Part shown: in pieces, positions 25,402 through 36,522 of the stretch | Position numbering within the stretch: position 1 is the stretch's first letter | Layout of the letters: every line of letters starts with the position of its first letter | Assembly: GCF_012769535.1 (NCBI RefSeq) | Contig: NZ_CP046565.1 | Coordinates: forward strand, 1,502,501 to 1,566,500 | Source of the DNA: Methylococcus geothermalis | Lineage (GTDB): Bacteria; Pseudomonadota; Gammaproteobacteria; Methylococcales; Methylococcaceae | Reading direction: 5' to 3' | Length of the DNA: 64,000 bases | Notes under the pieces: generated by a model | Database searches by the model: none | What the model was told of the DNA's origin: nothing | The model's input: only the letters and a program-made list of their open reading frames with translations | Translations under genes and position numbers: made by a program

Positions 25402-25899
25402 GTGCATTCGAAAACGATCGAAATCTGGGTGGGGATATTCGTCGCCCTGGGGCTGGCATCGCTGTTCCTGCTCGCCATGAAAGTGAGCAATCTCAGCGAG
25501 TTCGAGACCGGCGCGGAAGGCTACAGGATCATCGCGCGGTTCGAGAACGTCGGCAGCCTCCGGCCTCGCGCGGCCGTATCGATGGGCGGGGTCAGGATCG
25601 GACGGGTGACGGCGATCTCATTCGACAAGACGTCGTACGAAGCGGTGGTGGAAATGCGCATCGACCGGCAGTACGACACCCTGCCGAGCGATACCAGCGC
25701 AAGCATCCTGACCGCCGGCTTGCTGGGGGAGCAGTATGTCGGCCTTACGCCGGGCGGCAGCGACGATTATCTGGGCGAAGGCGGGCAGATCGAGTTGACT
25801 CAGTCCGCTCTCGTCCTGGAAGAAGTGATCAGCCGTTTCCTGTTCAACAAGGCGGAAGGCGAAGGCAAGTCCGAGGACAAATCGGACAAAGGGAAATAG
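25402..25899 (+). CDS. mlaD: MlaD, MCE-domain substrate-binding protein
   Basis: 165-aa inner-membrane-anchored periplasmic protein; its hexameric MCE domain forms the lipid channel. One N-terminal membrane segment (about 7-26) then the MCE domain (YRIIARFENVGSLRPRAAVSMGGV, read as contiguous segments around 42-66) with the AGLLGEQYVGLTPGG loop. GTG start at 25402. The charged C-terminal tail (GEGKSEDKSDKGK) is short. Confidence 0.92.
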   Translation: MHSKTIEIWVGIFVALGLASLFLLAMKVSNLSEFETGAEGYRIIARFENVGSLRPRAAVSMGGVRIGRVTAISFDKTSYEAVVEMRIDRQYDTLPSDTSASILTAGLLGEQYVGLTPGGSDDYLGEGGQIELTQSALVLEEVISRFLFNKAEGEGKSEDKSDKGK

Positions 25900-25901
25900 C
25901 C

Positions 25902-27522
<1,621 letters not shown>

Positions 27523-27527
27523 ACGCC

Positions 27528-28169
27528 ATGCTGACCATCGCCGTTTCCAAGGGGCGCATCTACGAAGAGGCCCTGCCTCTGCTGGCCGATGCCGGCATCG
27601 TGCCGTCGGTGGATCCGGACAAGAGCCGCAAGCTGATCCTTCCCACCAACCGGGAGGATGTGCAGCTGGTCATCATCCGGGCCGCGGACGTGCCCACTTA
27701 CGTCGAGTATGGCGCGGCCGATCTAGGCATCGCCGGCAAGGACGTGCTGGTGGAATACGAAGGCGAGGGGCTCTACGAGCCGCTGGATTTAGGGATCGCG
27801 CGCTGCCGGCTGATGACGGCGGGCCGGCGGGACGTGCCCCTGGGCGCGCGCCGGCTGCGGGTGGCGACCAAGTACCTCAACACCGCCAAGCGCTTTTTCG
27901 CCCGTCGCGGTGTGCAGGCCGAGGTCATCAAGCTGTACGGCTCGATGGAGCTGGCGCCGCTGGTCGGCCTGGCCGATTGCATCGTCGATCTGGTCGACAC
28001 CGGCAACACGCTGCGCGCGAACGGCCTGGAGCCGCTGGAGCTGATCATGGACATCAGCAGCCGCCTGGTGGTGAACAAGGCGGCCATGAAGATGAAACAT
28101 GGAGCCATCACGGAACTCATTGGCCATCTGGCGCGGATCGTTTCGGAACGGGCCGCTCGGGAGGGGTAG
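27528..28169 (+). CDS. hisG: ATP phosphoribosyltransferase, short form (HisG)
   Basis: 213-aa catalytic subunit for the first step of histidine synthesis. The C-terminal regulatory domain of long HisG is absent, which makes it dependent on HisZ (encoded at 13.5 kb). Visible features: TIAVSKGRI at the start and [13 protein letters not shown] in the PRPP-binding region. Lies between murA and hisD. Confidence 0.95.
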   Translation: MLTIAVSKGRIYEEALPLLADAGIVPSVDPDKSRKLILPTNREDVQLVIIRAADVPTYVEYGAADLGIAGKDVLVEYEGEGLYEPLDLGIARCRLMTAGRRDVPLGARRLRVATKYLNTAKRFFARRGVQAEVIKLYGSMELAPLVGLADCIVDLVDTGNTLRANGLEPLELIMDISSRLVVNKAAMKMKHGAITELIGHLARIVSERAAREG

Positions 28170-28173
28170 GTTT

Positions 28174-29484
28174 ATGACAGAAGTAAAAATCAAACGGCTT
28201 GACACCGCGGATGCGGATTTCGCCTCGCAATTGGACCGGCTGCTGGCCTGGAACGAGAGCGAGGATGCCGATATCCATCAGCGCGTGATCGAGATCATCG
28301 GCCGCATCCGCCGCGAAGGCGATGCGGCCCTGGTGGAGCTTACGTCGCGCTTCGACAATTTCGTCGTGGACGACGCCGGGGCGCTCGAACTTCCGCGCGA
28401 TGCGCTGGAAGCGGCCTGGCAGGCCCTTCCCCCCGAACAGGCCGAGGCCCTGCGGGAAGCGGCGGAGCGCATCCGGGCCTATGCCGAGCGGCAAAAGCTC
28501 GAATCCTGGGACTACCGTGAAGCCGACGGCACTCTGCTGGGCCAACAGATCACGCCGCTCGACCGGGTCGGCCTGTACGTGCCTGGCGGCAAGGCCGCGT
28601 ATCCTTCCTCGGTGCTGATGAACGCGGTTCCCGCCAAGGTGGCCGGCGTGCCGGAACTCGTCATGGTGGTGCCGGCGCCCCGGGGCGAGCTGAACGCCCT
28701 GGTGCTGGCCGCCGCCTATATATCGGGCGTGGACCGGGTATTCCGCATCGGCGGTGCGCAGGCCGTCGCGGCTTTGGCCTATGGCACGGAGACGGTCCCG
28801 CGGGTCGACAAGATCGTCGGCCCCGGCAATATCTACGTGGCGACGGCCAAGAAACTGGTGTTCGGCCAGGTCGGCATCGACATGGTCGCTGGCCCTTCGG
28901 AAATCCTGGTGATTTCGGATGGGCGGACGGATCCGGACTGGATCGCCATGGACCTGTTTTCGCAGGCGGAGCACGACGAGGACGCCCAATCCATCCTGAT
29001 CAGTCCCGATGCGGCGCACCTGGATTCGGTACAGGCCAGCATCGAGCGCCTGCTGCCCGGCATGGAGCGGGCCGAGGTCATCCGTGTGTCGCTGGAACGG
29101 CGCGGCGGCATGATCCTGGTCGAGGATCTGGAACAAGCGGCGGCGGTCGCGAACCGCATCGCGCCGGAGCATCTGGAGCTTTCGGTGGAGAACCCGGAGA
29201 TTCTGGTGCGTTCGATCCGCAATGCCGGCGCCATCTTCATGGGGCGCTACACCGCGGAGGCGCTCGGCGATTACTGCGCCGGTCCCAATCACGTTCTGCC
29301 GACCTCGGGCACGGCGCGCTTCTCGTCTCCGCTGGGCGTGTACGACTTCCAGAAGCGTTCCAGTCTGATCTACTGTTCGGCAGACGGCGCAGACCAACTG
29401 GGTCGCACCGCTTCGCTGCTGGCATGGGGAGAAGGGCTGGGAGCGCACGCCCGTTCGGCCGAATACCGGATCAGGCACCGCTAG
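28174..29484 (+). CDS. hisD: Histidinol dehydrogenase
   Basis: 436-aa zinc enzyme that oxidises histidinol to histidine in two steps. ATG at 28174, four bases after the hisG stop; the frame is open further upstream inside hisG, but that extension is not used. Motifs: [28 protein letters not shown], the [11 protein letters not shown] segment with Gln/His zinc ligands, and [13 protein letters not shown] near the C-terminus. Confidence 0.97.
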   Translation: MTEVKIKRLDTADADFASQLDRLLAWNESEDADIHQRVIEIIGRIRREGDAALVELTSRFDNFVVDDAGALELPRDALEAAWQALPPEQAEALREAAERIRAYAERQKLESWDYREADGTLLGQQITPLDRVGLYVPGGKAAYPSSVLMNAVPAKVAGVPELVMVVPAPRGELNALVLAAAYISGVDRVFRIGGAQAVAALAYGTETVPRVDKIVGPGNIYVATAKKLVFGQVGIDMVAGPSEILVISDGRTDPDWIAMDLFSQAEHDEDAQSILISPDAAHLDSVQASIERLLPGMERAEVIRVSLERRGGMILVEDLEQAAAVANRIAPEHLELSVENPEILVRSIRNAGAIFMGRYTAEALGDYCAGPNHVLPTSGTARFSSPLGVYDFQKRSSLIYCSADGADQLGRTASLLAWGEGLGAHARSAEYRIRHR

Positions 29485-29736
29485 GCAGCCGCTGCCGGCC
29501 CGCTCACAGGCGGTTTCGACGGCGAAACCGCGGCCGGACATTTTCCCGAATGACAAACGCGGGGAACTGCCTTCACGAGCTGGAACCCGCGTGCGTGCTA
29601 CAATTGCGCGGTTTGGCTTGACCGCATTGACGACTATGCAACACAATCGGCGGCCAAACAATAAGGAGGGTTTCGAAATGGATTGTTTCCAAACGGGAGT
29701 AAAACTCCTTCCGACCACCGCTGGAGAAATTTCACG

Positions 29737-30333
29737 ATGACAGAAGGCGTCGATTCAGAGAAGCGCCGGTTCCTGACACAAGCCGCAACCATGATCGGTG
29801 CCGTCAGCGCCGGCATGGTCGCCGTGCCGTTCGTCGGCTCCATGCAGCCCAGCGCCAAGGCCCAGGCCGCCGGCGCGCCGGTCGATGTCGATATCAGCAA
29901 ACTCGAGCCGGGCCAGCTCATTCGGGTGCTCTGGCGCGGCAAGCCGGTATGGGTATTGCGCCGGACTCGAGAGGAGCTCGACCGTTTGGCCACACTGGAC
30001 GAAGACGTGCTGCGCGATCCCCTGTCCAAGGAGTCCGATCAGCCTAAGGCGGCGACCAATCCCGTTCGGGCCTTGAAGCCCGAAGTTTTCGTGGCTGTCG
30101 GCGTCTGCACCCATCTGGGCTGTGCCCCGACGTTCCGTCCGGAAGTGGCTCCGGCCGATCTGGGTCCTGACTGGCCCGGCGGTTTCTTCTGCCCCTGCCA
30201 CGGCTCGCGCTTCGATCTGGCCGGCCGCGTATTCAAAGGGGTTCCGGCGCCCAAGAATCTGGACATCCCACCCTACAAATATCTCAGCGACACCCGTATC
30301 CTGATCGGGGTCGCCGGCGACGAGGAGGCCTGA
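29737..30333 (+). CDS. petA: Ubiquinol-cytochrome c reductase Rieske iron-sulfur subunit
   Basis: 198-aa Rieske protein of the bc1 complex. Tat-like N-terminus (EKRRFLT...) with a membrane segment (about 15-36). The [2Fe-2S] site is CTHLGC at 124-129 and CPCHGS at 152-157. ATG at 29737 lies nine bases after GGAGA; a longer in-frame start at 29683 is less likely. Its stop overlaps petB. Confidence 0.97.
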   Translation: MTEGVDSEKRRFLTQAATMIGAVSAGMVAVPFVGSMQPSAKAQAAGAPVDVDISKLEPGQLIRVLWRGKPVWVLRRTREELDRLATLDEDVLRDPLSKESDQPKAATNPVRALKPEVFVAVGVCTHLGCAPTFRPEVAPADLGPDWPGGFFCPCHGSRFDLAGRVFKGVPAPKNLDIPPYKYLSDTRILIGVAGDEEA

Positions 30334-31712
30334 TGTCCAACGAAAGAATGAAAGCCGTGATGGATTGGGTGGATCAGCGCCTCCCGGTGAGCGCCTTCGT
30401 CCGCGACCACCTGACCCAATATTACGCGCCGAAGAATTTCAATGTCCTCTATTTCTTCGGCTCGCTCGCCCTGTTCGTGCTGATCAATCAGATCGTCACC
30501 GGCATCTTCCTGGCGATGCACTACAAGCCGGATGCGGGCCTCGCTTTCGACTCGATCGAATACATCATGCGCGACGTCAAATGGGGCTGGCTGCTGCGCT
30601 ACATGCATTCGACCGGTGCCTCGGCGTTCTTCATCGTGATCTATCTGCACATGTTCCGGGCGCTGTTCTACGGATCGTTCAAGAAGCCCCGCGAACTGCT
30701 CTGGCTGTTCGGCATGGTGATTTTCCTCCTGCTGATGGCCGAGGCCTTCATGGGCTATCTGCTGCCTTGGGGCCAGATGTCGTATTGGGGCGCGCAGGTG
30801 ATCATTTCGCTGTTCGGAGCCATTCCGGTGATCGGCGAGGATCTCGCCACCTGGGTCCGGGGCGACTACGTGGTGGCGGATGCCACGCTGACCCGCTTCT
30901 TCGCGCTGCACGTCGTAGCGATTCCGCTGGCCATCGTGATGCTGGTCGTGCTGCATCTGGCCGCATTGCATACCTCGGGATCGGGTAATCCGGACGGCAT
31001 CGAGATCAAGGAGAAGAAAGATGCCAACGGCATTCCCCTGGACGGCATCCCTCTCCATCCTTATTACACGGTCAAGGATCTGTATGCCATGGCGGTGTTC
31101 GTGGTCCTGTTCGCACTGGTCGTGTTCTACGCGCCGGAGATGGGAGGTTATTTTCTGGAGCATCCCAATTTTGAGCCGGCCGATCCGATGAAGACGCCCG
31201 AGCATATCGCGCCGGTCTGGTATTTCACTCCGTTCTACTCGATCCTGCGGTCGGTGCCGGACAAGCTCGGCGGTGTCATCGCCATGGGGGCGTCGATCGT
31301 GTTGCTGTTCGGACTGCCGTGGCTGGACCGCTGCCAAGTGCGCTCGATCCGGTACCGGGGTGCCTATTACAAGACCGCCCTGACCCTGTTCGTCCTGAGC
31401 TTCCTCGGGCTCGGCATCCTGGGGACCAAGCCGGTGACGCCCACCACCACGTTCCTGGCCCGGTTTTTCTCGCTCAACTACTTCGCCTTTTTCCTGTTGA
31501 TGCCGTGGTACAGCCTGAAGGATCGAGTCAGGCCTCTGCCGGAGCGTCTGACCGAGGCTGTGATCCCGCTGGAAAAACGCGAGGGTATCGTTTGGGAGTG
31601 GGTGCGGCGGGGCATCGCCGCGGCGGAGAATTCCAAATGGTACCAAAGGGCTGGCACGCAGGTCGCCGCTTGCTTGGAAAAAGCCAGGGAATTTAGCGGA
31701 ATCAAAAAATGA
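30333..31712 (+). CDS. petB: Ubiquinol-cytochrome c reductase cytochrome b
   Basis: 459-aa membrane subunit carrying both b haems. Axial histidines occur in RYMHSTGAS, IYLHMFRA, FFALHVVAIP and LHLAALHT. The Qo-site motif usually written PEWY reads PVWY (in IAPVWYFTPF). Multiple membrane helices throughout. Overlaps petA and petC, so translation of the three is coupled. Confidence 0.97.
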   Translation: MSNERMKAVMDWVDQRLPVSAFVRDHLTQYYAPKNFNVLYFFGSLALFVLINQIVTGIFLAMHYKPDAGLAFDSIEYIMRDVKWGWLLRYMHSTGASAFFIVIYLHMFRALFYGSFKKPRELLWLFGMVIFLLLMAEAFMGYLLPWGQMSYWGAQVIISLFGAIPVIGEDLATWVRGDYVVADATLTRFFALHVVAIPLAIVMLVVLHLAALHTSGSGNPDGIEIKEKKDANGIPLDGIPLHPYYTVKDLYAMAVFVVLFALVVFYAPEMGGYFLEHPNFEPADPMKTPEHIAPVWYFTPFYSILRSVPDKLGGVIAMGASIVLLFGLPWLDRCQVRSIRYRGAYYKTALTLFVLSFLGLGILGTKPVTPTTTFLARFFSLNYFAFFLLMPWYSLKDRVRPLPERLTEAVIPLEKREGIVWEWVRRGIAAAENSKWYQRAGTQVAACLEKAREFSGIKK

Positions 31713-32431
31713 GACGAATCGGCGGATTTTTTCTGACTTTGGTGGCCGGCAGCGCGTTGGCCGTGGAAAGCGTCATGCCGTTGGAGGACGTCGACATCGA
31801 CGTCTTCGACAAGGAGTCGCTCAGGCGGGGCGCGGTGACGTACGCGAACTACTGCCAGGGCTGCCACTCCCTCAAGCACCTGCGCTATTCGCGGATGGCG
31901 CACGACCTCAAGCTGGAGCAGCAGGCCCTGGAGCGGGATTTCCTGCGGGGCCAGGCCAAGCCGCAGGACAGTATGCTCAGCGCCATGCGCGCCGCCGATG
32001 CGGAAGGCTGGTTCGGAGTCGCTCCGCCCGACCTTTCCCTCATCGCGCGTTCGCGCCATCCGGACTGGATTTACAGTTATTTGCGGGGTTTCTATCTGGA
32101 CCCTTCACGGCCGACCGGCGTGGACAACGCCTTCTTTCGTCAGGTCGCCATGCCGAACGTATTCGCTTCCCTGCAGGGCGCCCAGCGGCCGGTCGTCAAG
32201 AAGGGCGGCGGGGTGGAGGCCATCGTCGGGTTGAAACGTGTCACTCCAGGCGCATTGTCGCCCGAGGAGTTCGACGCGGTGGTGGCCGATCTGGTCAATT
32301 TCCTGGTTTATGCCGCCGAGCCCGCCCAATTGGACCGGCTGCGCATCGGCAAGTATGCGATCGCGCTGCTGATCGTGCTGATGGTCGTGCTCTATCGGCT
32401 CAAGCGGGAGTACTGGAAAGACATCGCCTGA
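31709..32431 (+). CDS. petC: Ubiquinol-cytochrome c reductase cytochrome c1
   Basis: 240-aa periplasmic cytochrome c1 with an N-terminal signal, the haem-binding site CQGCH at 49-53, a probable methionine ligand in the VAMPNVF segment, and a C-terminal membrane anchor (about 214-231). Completes the petABC operon, which hands electrons from ubiquinol to cytochrome c. Confidence 0.97.
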   Translation: MRRIGGFFLTLVAGSALAVESVMPLEDVDIDVFDKESLRRGAVTYANYCQGCHSLKHLRYSRMAHDLKLEQQALERDFLRGQAKPQDSMLSAMRAADAEGWFGVAPPDLSLIARSRHPDWIYSYLRGFYLDPSRPTGVDNAFFRQVAMPNVFASLQGAQRPVVKKGGGVEAIVGLKRVTPGALSPEEFDAVVADLVNFLVYAAEPAQLDRLRIGKYAIALLIVLMVVLYRLKREYWKDIA

Positions 32432-32675
32432 GGCGAACATGATACAATCCGAACGGATCGCGGCGCGCCAAGACCCCCCGATCCGTCCGGTTCAGCGCAA
32501 GGGTTTGATGCATTTGGGCCGAGCGTCCCAGACTGTCCTCCGGCGTGTAGAAACGCCCGACGGGTGGCTTTCTCGAATGTTTCCCGCTCTCGCAGAGACG
32601 GCCCGCCAGTTCGCGGTTGGACATGATAAGGAAGGGGATTCCGGGCGTGATCACGACATGAAAGAGGTGTGATAC

Positions 32676-33329
32676 GTGGCAACAGCGGCCAGTCGAAAAT
32701 CCGTGATGACTCTGTATTGTTCTCCGACCTGCGCGTACAGTCATCGCACGCGGATCGTACTGCATGAAAAAGGAATTTCCGCGGATATCGAATATGTCGA
32801 TATGGGCAACCCTCCCGAGGATCTGGTCGAGCTGAATCCTTACGGCACCATGCCGACTCTCGTCGACCGGGATCTGGTGCTCTACGATTCCCGCATTATC
32901 ATGGAATATCTCGACGAGCGTTTTCCCCACCCTCCGCTGCATCCCATGGATCCGGTTTCGCGGGCCAGGGCTCGCCTGCTCGTGCATCGGGTCGAGCATG
33001 ACTGGTACAGCCTGTTGGAGGAAATCGAACATGCGCCGGAGGGCAGGAGCCAGAAGGCCAGGAAGCAGCTGCGGGAGAGCCTGCTCGCGGCGGCGCCCGT
33101 GTTTGCCGCGAAGCCCTATTTCCTGAGCGATGAATTCTGCCTGGTCGATTGTTCGCTGGCGCCGCTGCTGTGGCGGCTGCCGATGCTGGGCATCGGGCTG
33201 CCGCGGCAGGCCGATGCGATCAAAGCCTATGGGGCGCGGCTGTTCGAGCGCCATTCGTTTCAGGCGAGCCTGAGCGAAGAGGAGCGGGAGTTCGCCGCGC
33301 CAGCCCACGCTGCACCGGAAGATGCATGA
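32676..33329 (+). CDS. sspA: Stringent starvation protein A
   Basis: 217-aa RNA-polymerase-associated protein with a glutathione-S-transferase fold. GTG start at 32676; TLYCSPTCAYSHR replaces the usual glutathione-site motif, and NPYGTMPTLVDRDLVLYDSRII is the SspA hallmark. Downstream of petABC as in many gammaproteobacteria, though 244 bp separate them. Its stop overlaps sspB. Confidence 0.93.
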   Translation: MATAASRKSVMTLYCSPTCAYSHRTRIVLHEKGISADIEYVDMGNPPEDLVELNPYGTMPTLVDRDLVLYDSRIIMEYLDERFPHPPLHPMDPVSRARARLLVHRVEHDWYSLLEEIEHAPEGRSQKARKQLRESLLAAAPVFAAKPYFLSDEFCLVDCSLAPLLWRLPMLGIGLPRQADAIKAYGARLFERHSFQASLSEEEREFAAPAHAAPEDA

Positions 33330-33718
33330 TTCCACTCAAGCCTTACCTTATACGAGCGGTGTACGGCTGGCTGGTCGACAATGATTTCACGCCGTATCTG
33401 CTGGTCGATGCCGAAGCGCCCGCGGTAGACGTGCCGCGGCAATACGTACAGGATGGGCGCATCGTGCTCAACCTCCGTCCCGAGGCCGTGCAGCGTCTGG
33501 ACATGAACAACAGCGAGGTGACCTTCAGCGCCCGTTTCGGCGGCGCGCCCACCCACGTCCACATTCCGGTGTCGGCCGTCATGGCACTGTATGCCCGTGA
33601 AAATGGCCAGGGCATGGTGTTCGACCAGGAGGAAGGACCCGGCGGTGAACCTCCGCCGGCGCCGGAACCGCAGGAGCCGGCGCAGAAAAAGCGGCCGGCC
33701 CTGCGTGTGGTGAAATAA
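33326..33718 (+). CDS. sspB: Stringent starvation protein B (ClpXP adaptor)
   Basis: 130-aa adaptor that delivers ssrA-tagged proteins to ClpXP. The folded domain (about 1-100) includes YLIRAVYGWLVDND and IVLNL; the Pro/Glu-rich linker ends in a short basic tail RPALRVVK that matches the ClpX-binding end of SspB. ATG overlaps the sspA stop. It ends nine bases from the converging btuB-like gene. Confidence 0.92.
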   Translation: MIPLKPYLIRAVYGWLVDNDFTPYLLVDAEAPAVDVPRQYVQDGRIVLNLRPEAVQRLDMNNSEVTFSARFGGAPTHVHIPVSAVMALYARENGQGMVFDQEEGPGGEPPPAPEPQEPAQKKRPALRVVK

Positions 33719-33727
33719 GGCTTCCCG

Positions 33728-35614
33728 CTAATAGGTCAGGGTCAGGCCGCCGTAAGCCGCGGCCCCGGTGGCCCCGTAGCCGTAGACCTCTTCGTACCAC
33801 TTGTTGAGTGCGTTATCCACCCGCGTCCACAGCGACAGCTTGTCGCTGACTTCATAGGATGCCGCAAGGTTAAGGATGACGTAACCGGCTGCTATCCGAT
33901 TACCCGTGCTAAGCCGCTGGCCGACCATCACGATGTTCGCGTGGACGTTGGCGCCGTTGTCGAAACGGTAGTTGAGGTCGAATGCCCCCTTGTCGCGAGC
34001 CCTCTGGTACAGGGGGTTTCCGGTGTCCTTGTCCCGGCTGTCCATGTAGGTATAGGTTCCCCGCAGATCCAGGCCGCTCAGCGGATTCAGTTCGACATAG
34101 GTTTCCACGCCTTCGGCAGTGGCGTTGCTGATGTTTTCCATGCGGAACGTGACCGGATCGAACTGGATCAGGTTGTTGAACCGGTTGTTGAAGTACACGA
34201 TGCCGGCGTTGCCCCTCAGCAGCCCCCAGAACGGCTGTTCGATGCCGACGTCCCAGTTGGTGCTGGTTTCCGGTCTCAGGTCCGGGTTTCCCGTGTTGTA
34301 CAAGGGGTCGTAGAGCTGGGCGAGGGCGGGTACCTTGAAGCCGGTTCCGTAGTTGGCCTTCAGTCTCGTTTCGATGTGCGGAGTGGTCCAGACCTGGCTG
34401 ACCCTCCAGGTCGTTCGGCCGCCAACGAAGTTATTATGGTCGTGGCGCACGTTCGCCGTGGTAGACCACCAGTCGGCGGGATTGATCTGATCTTCGAGAA
34501 AATAGCCGAGGGTGTTGTAGCTTTTGACGAATTGCGACGGCTCCATGATGGTCATGGTGTCCTCCTCGTCATCGATGCCGAAAGAGACCGTATTGGTCTC
34601 GTGGGGGCGGAGCGTGTTGAGCCAGTTGCCCTTGATCTTTTCGCCCAGGTAGGCCGCACGGAAAGGGAAGGGGTCGCCCGGATTGGCCGCGTTGTCGTAC
34701 TGGCGGTCGACGCGGGTGTAGGCCATGCCGGCCGTCTGTTCCCACAGGCTGTCGAACAGCTTGAGGGTGCCGAAGCCGCGGGTATAGAGCTCGTGGGTGT
34801 TGCCCGTGAAATTGGGATCGTCGACCGGGCGCCTGAGCAGGAAATCGTAGTTGTCCAGCTTGGTGAAGCCGTCGTCGTAGCGGAGGCTCCATCCCAGCTC
34901 CAGGTTGTCGGCAGGCTTGCCGCCGACGCGGGTGCTGACGGTGGTGTTGCGGTAGCCGTCGCGCTCGGTGGCGCCGAAATGCTGGTCGGCGGCGGAAAAG
35001 CCGCGGACTTCGCGGTGGCTGGCGGTGAGGCTGTAGTTCAGGCCGGGGTCGCCGCCGGCGACGTCGCCCATGACCCGCCAGGTGTCGTAACTGCCGCCGT
35101 CGACGCTGGCTTTCAGCCTCGGTTTGCCGGTGCCCTTCTTGGTAATGATGTTGATCACCCCGCCGATGGCTTCGGACCCGTATACCGAACTGGCCGCGCC
35201 GCGCAGGATTTCGATGCGCTCGATGTTGTCGACGGTCAGGTTGGCGAAGTCGAACCCGGCGTTGGCCGAAGAGGGGTCGTTCATCTCGGTCCAGTCGATC
35301 AGGACGATGGTCTGGCCCGAGTTGGCGCCGCGCAGGAAAACCGATGTCTCGCGTCCCGGACCGCCACTCTGGGCCACGTCGAGGCCGGGAACGATACGCA
35401 GGATCTGGTCGACCGAATAGATGCCGCGCTCCTTGATGTCCTCGGCGGTCAGGACGGTGACGGAGCTGCCGACCTGCCGGCTCGGCGTCTCGGTGCGGGT
35501 GGCCGTGACCACGACGGTGTCCAGTTCCTCGGGGTCGCTGTCGATGGCCGATATGTCGAAGGAAAGGGCGGCGCCGAGCGCCGTCAGGGAAAGGCGGAAA
35601 AGCCGGGATTTCAC
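33728..35614 (-). CDS. btuB: TonB-dependent receptor, BtuB-type (cobalamin uptake)
   Basis: Outer-membrane vitamin B12 receptor family. From the GTG at 35614 the protein is 628 aa; AGAGGT five bases upstream supports this start over an ATG at 35629. Signal peptide about 1-22, a TonB box near DTVVVTATRTE, the plug domain (VDQILRIVPGLDVAQ, GGVINIITKK), and a beta-barrel ending in a C-terminal aromatic residue (LTLTY). Placed under a cobalamin riboswitch, which supports cobalamin as substrate. Confidence 0.88.
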   Translation of the reverse strand: MKSRLFRLSLTALGAALSFDISAIDSDPEELDTVVVTATRTETPSRQVGSSVTVLTAEDIKERGIYSVDQILRIVPGLDVAQSGGPGRETSVFLRGANSGQTIVLIDWTEMNDPSSANAGFDFANLTVDNIERIEILRGAASSVYGSEAIGGVINIITKKGTGKPRLKASVDGGSYDTWRVMGDVAGGDPGLNYSLTASHREVRGFSAADQHFGATERDGYRNTTVSTRVGGKPADNLELGWSLRYDDGFTKLDNYDFLLRRPVDDPNFTGNTHELYTRGFGTLKLFDSLWEQTAGMAYTRVDRQYDNAANPGDPFPFRAAYLGEKIKGNWLNTLRPHETNTVSFGIDDEEDTMTIMEPSQFVKSYNTLGYFLEDQINPADWWSTTANVRHDHNNFVGGRTTWRVSQVWTTPHIETRLKANYGTGFKVPALAQLYDPLYNTGNPDLRPETSTNWDVGIEQPFWGLLRGNAGIVYFNNRFNNLIQFDPVTFRMENISNATAEGVETYVELNPLSGLDLRGTYTYMDSRDKDTGNPLYQRARDKGAFDLNYRFDNGANVHANIVMVGQRLSTGNRIAAGYVILNLAASYEVSDKLSLWTRVDNALNKWYEEVYGYGATGAAAYGGLTLTY

Positions 35615-35764
35615 GATGGACCTCTGCATGGGATGGCCATGCACACCCGCATGGCGTTAATGATTCCACGGAGGTCGCCAGCCGGCCGCAGCCGCATCGC
35701 CGGGTGAGCATCGGGCGGACGGCAAAGCAGGGTGCGACCCTCGCCCTCCGCGGGGTCTTCAAAT

Positions 35765-35983
35765 CATCGCAGGCCGGTCTCCGGGCTGATGAGAGGCGTG
35801 TTCGCCGGCGGTTTTCTGCCTTCCCGCGCGTTCGCGCAGTGGCGTCATGAATCCGCCTCGGAACGGTTGCAGGGAACGTTCCGGCTCAATCACCGTTGCG
35901 GGGGCAGCGCCGGATTGGGATAAGGTATCCGCACCGGCTTCCCGTTTCACCGACCGGTCTTTTGTGCCGGTCGACACCTGTGA
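35765..35983 (-). ncRNA. Cobalamin riboswitch (adenosylcobalamin element)
   Basis: Read on the minus strand, conserved blocks occur in order: AAACGGGAAGCCGGTG (about 35953-35938), GCTGCCCCCGCAACGG (about 35912-35897), the B12-box GCCACTG (about 35846-35840), GGGAAGGC, and AGCCCGGAGACCGGCCTGC at the 3' end. It ends about 130 bp before the btuB-like start. It presumably lowers receptor expression when adenosylcobalamin is abundant. Confidence 0.92.
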
Positions 35984-36066
35984 AGGGCGCGAATTTTAGC
36001 GTATGGAAGCCGGAGCGCCAATGGTTAATAATTGATTATTTAAGAGATTTATTTGGAGACAGGCTT

Positions 36067-36522
36067 ATGGGCTGGGACGAGAAGCGCTTCAAGCAGCCGA
36101 CAGAGGAAGAACTGAAGGGCCGGCTGAGCCCGGAACAGTATGCAATCTGCCGGGAAAACGGAACCGAGCGGCCGTTCGACAATCCCTACTGGAACGATCA
36201 CCGGGAGGGCATCTATGTAGACATCGTGTCGGGTGAACCGCTGTTCAGCTCGCGCGACAAATTCGATTCGGGGACGGGATGGCCCAGCTTCACCCGGCCG
36301 CTGGAGCCCGACCACATCGTCACTCTCGCCGACCGCTCCCTGCTGATGACCCGGACCGAAGTGCGCAGCAGGCATGCGGACTCTCATCTTGGGCACGTTT
36401 TCGACGACGGTCCGGAGCCTACCGGCAAGCGCTATTGCATCAATTCCGGCGCATTGCGTTTCATCCCCAAAGAAGAGTTGGCCGAGGCCGGCTACGAGGA
36501 GTATCTGACGCTTTTCGAATGA
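36067..36522 (+). CDS. msrB: Peptide-methionine (R)-S-oxide reductase MsrB
   Basis: 151-aa enzyme that reduces methionine R-sulfoxide in proteins. ATG at 36067, nine bases after GGAGA. Motifs GTGWPSF at 69-75, [13 protein letters not shown] and [11 protein letters not shown] with catalytic C124. The two CxxC pairs that bind structural zinc in E. coli MsrB are absent, so this is a zinc-free type. Cytoplasmic; no signal peptide. Its stop overlaps the ppk start. Confidence 0.93.
   Translation: MGWDEKRFKQPTEEELKGRLSPEQYAICRENGTERPFDNPYWNDHREGIYVDIVSGEPLFSSRDKFDSGTGWPSFTRPLEPDHIVTLADRSLLMTRTEVRSRHADSHLGHVFDDGPEPTGKRYCINSGALRFIPKEELAEAGYEEYLTLFE

Noticed and set aside
32439..32672. 77-codon open frame between petC and sspA
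   Set aside because: Has no recognised family and no convincing ribosome-binding site; this gap more likely holds the sspA leader.
33941..35707. 588-codon plus-strand open frame
   Set aside because: Antisense to the btuB-like receptor; low-complexity Val/Gly/Ala composition and no motif.
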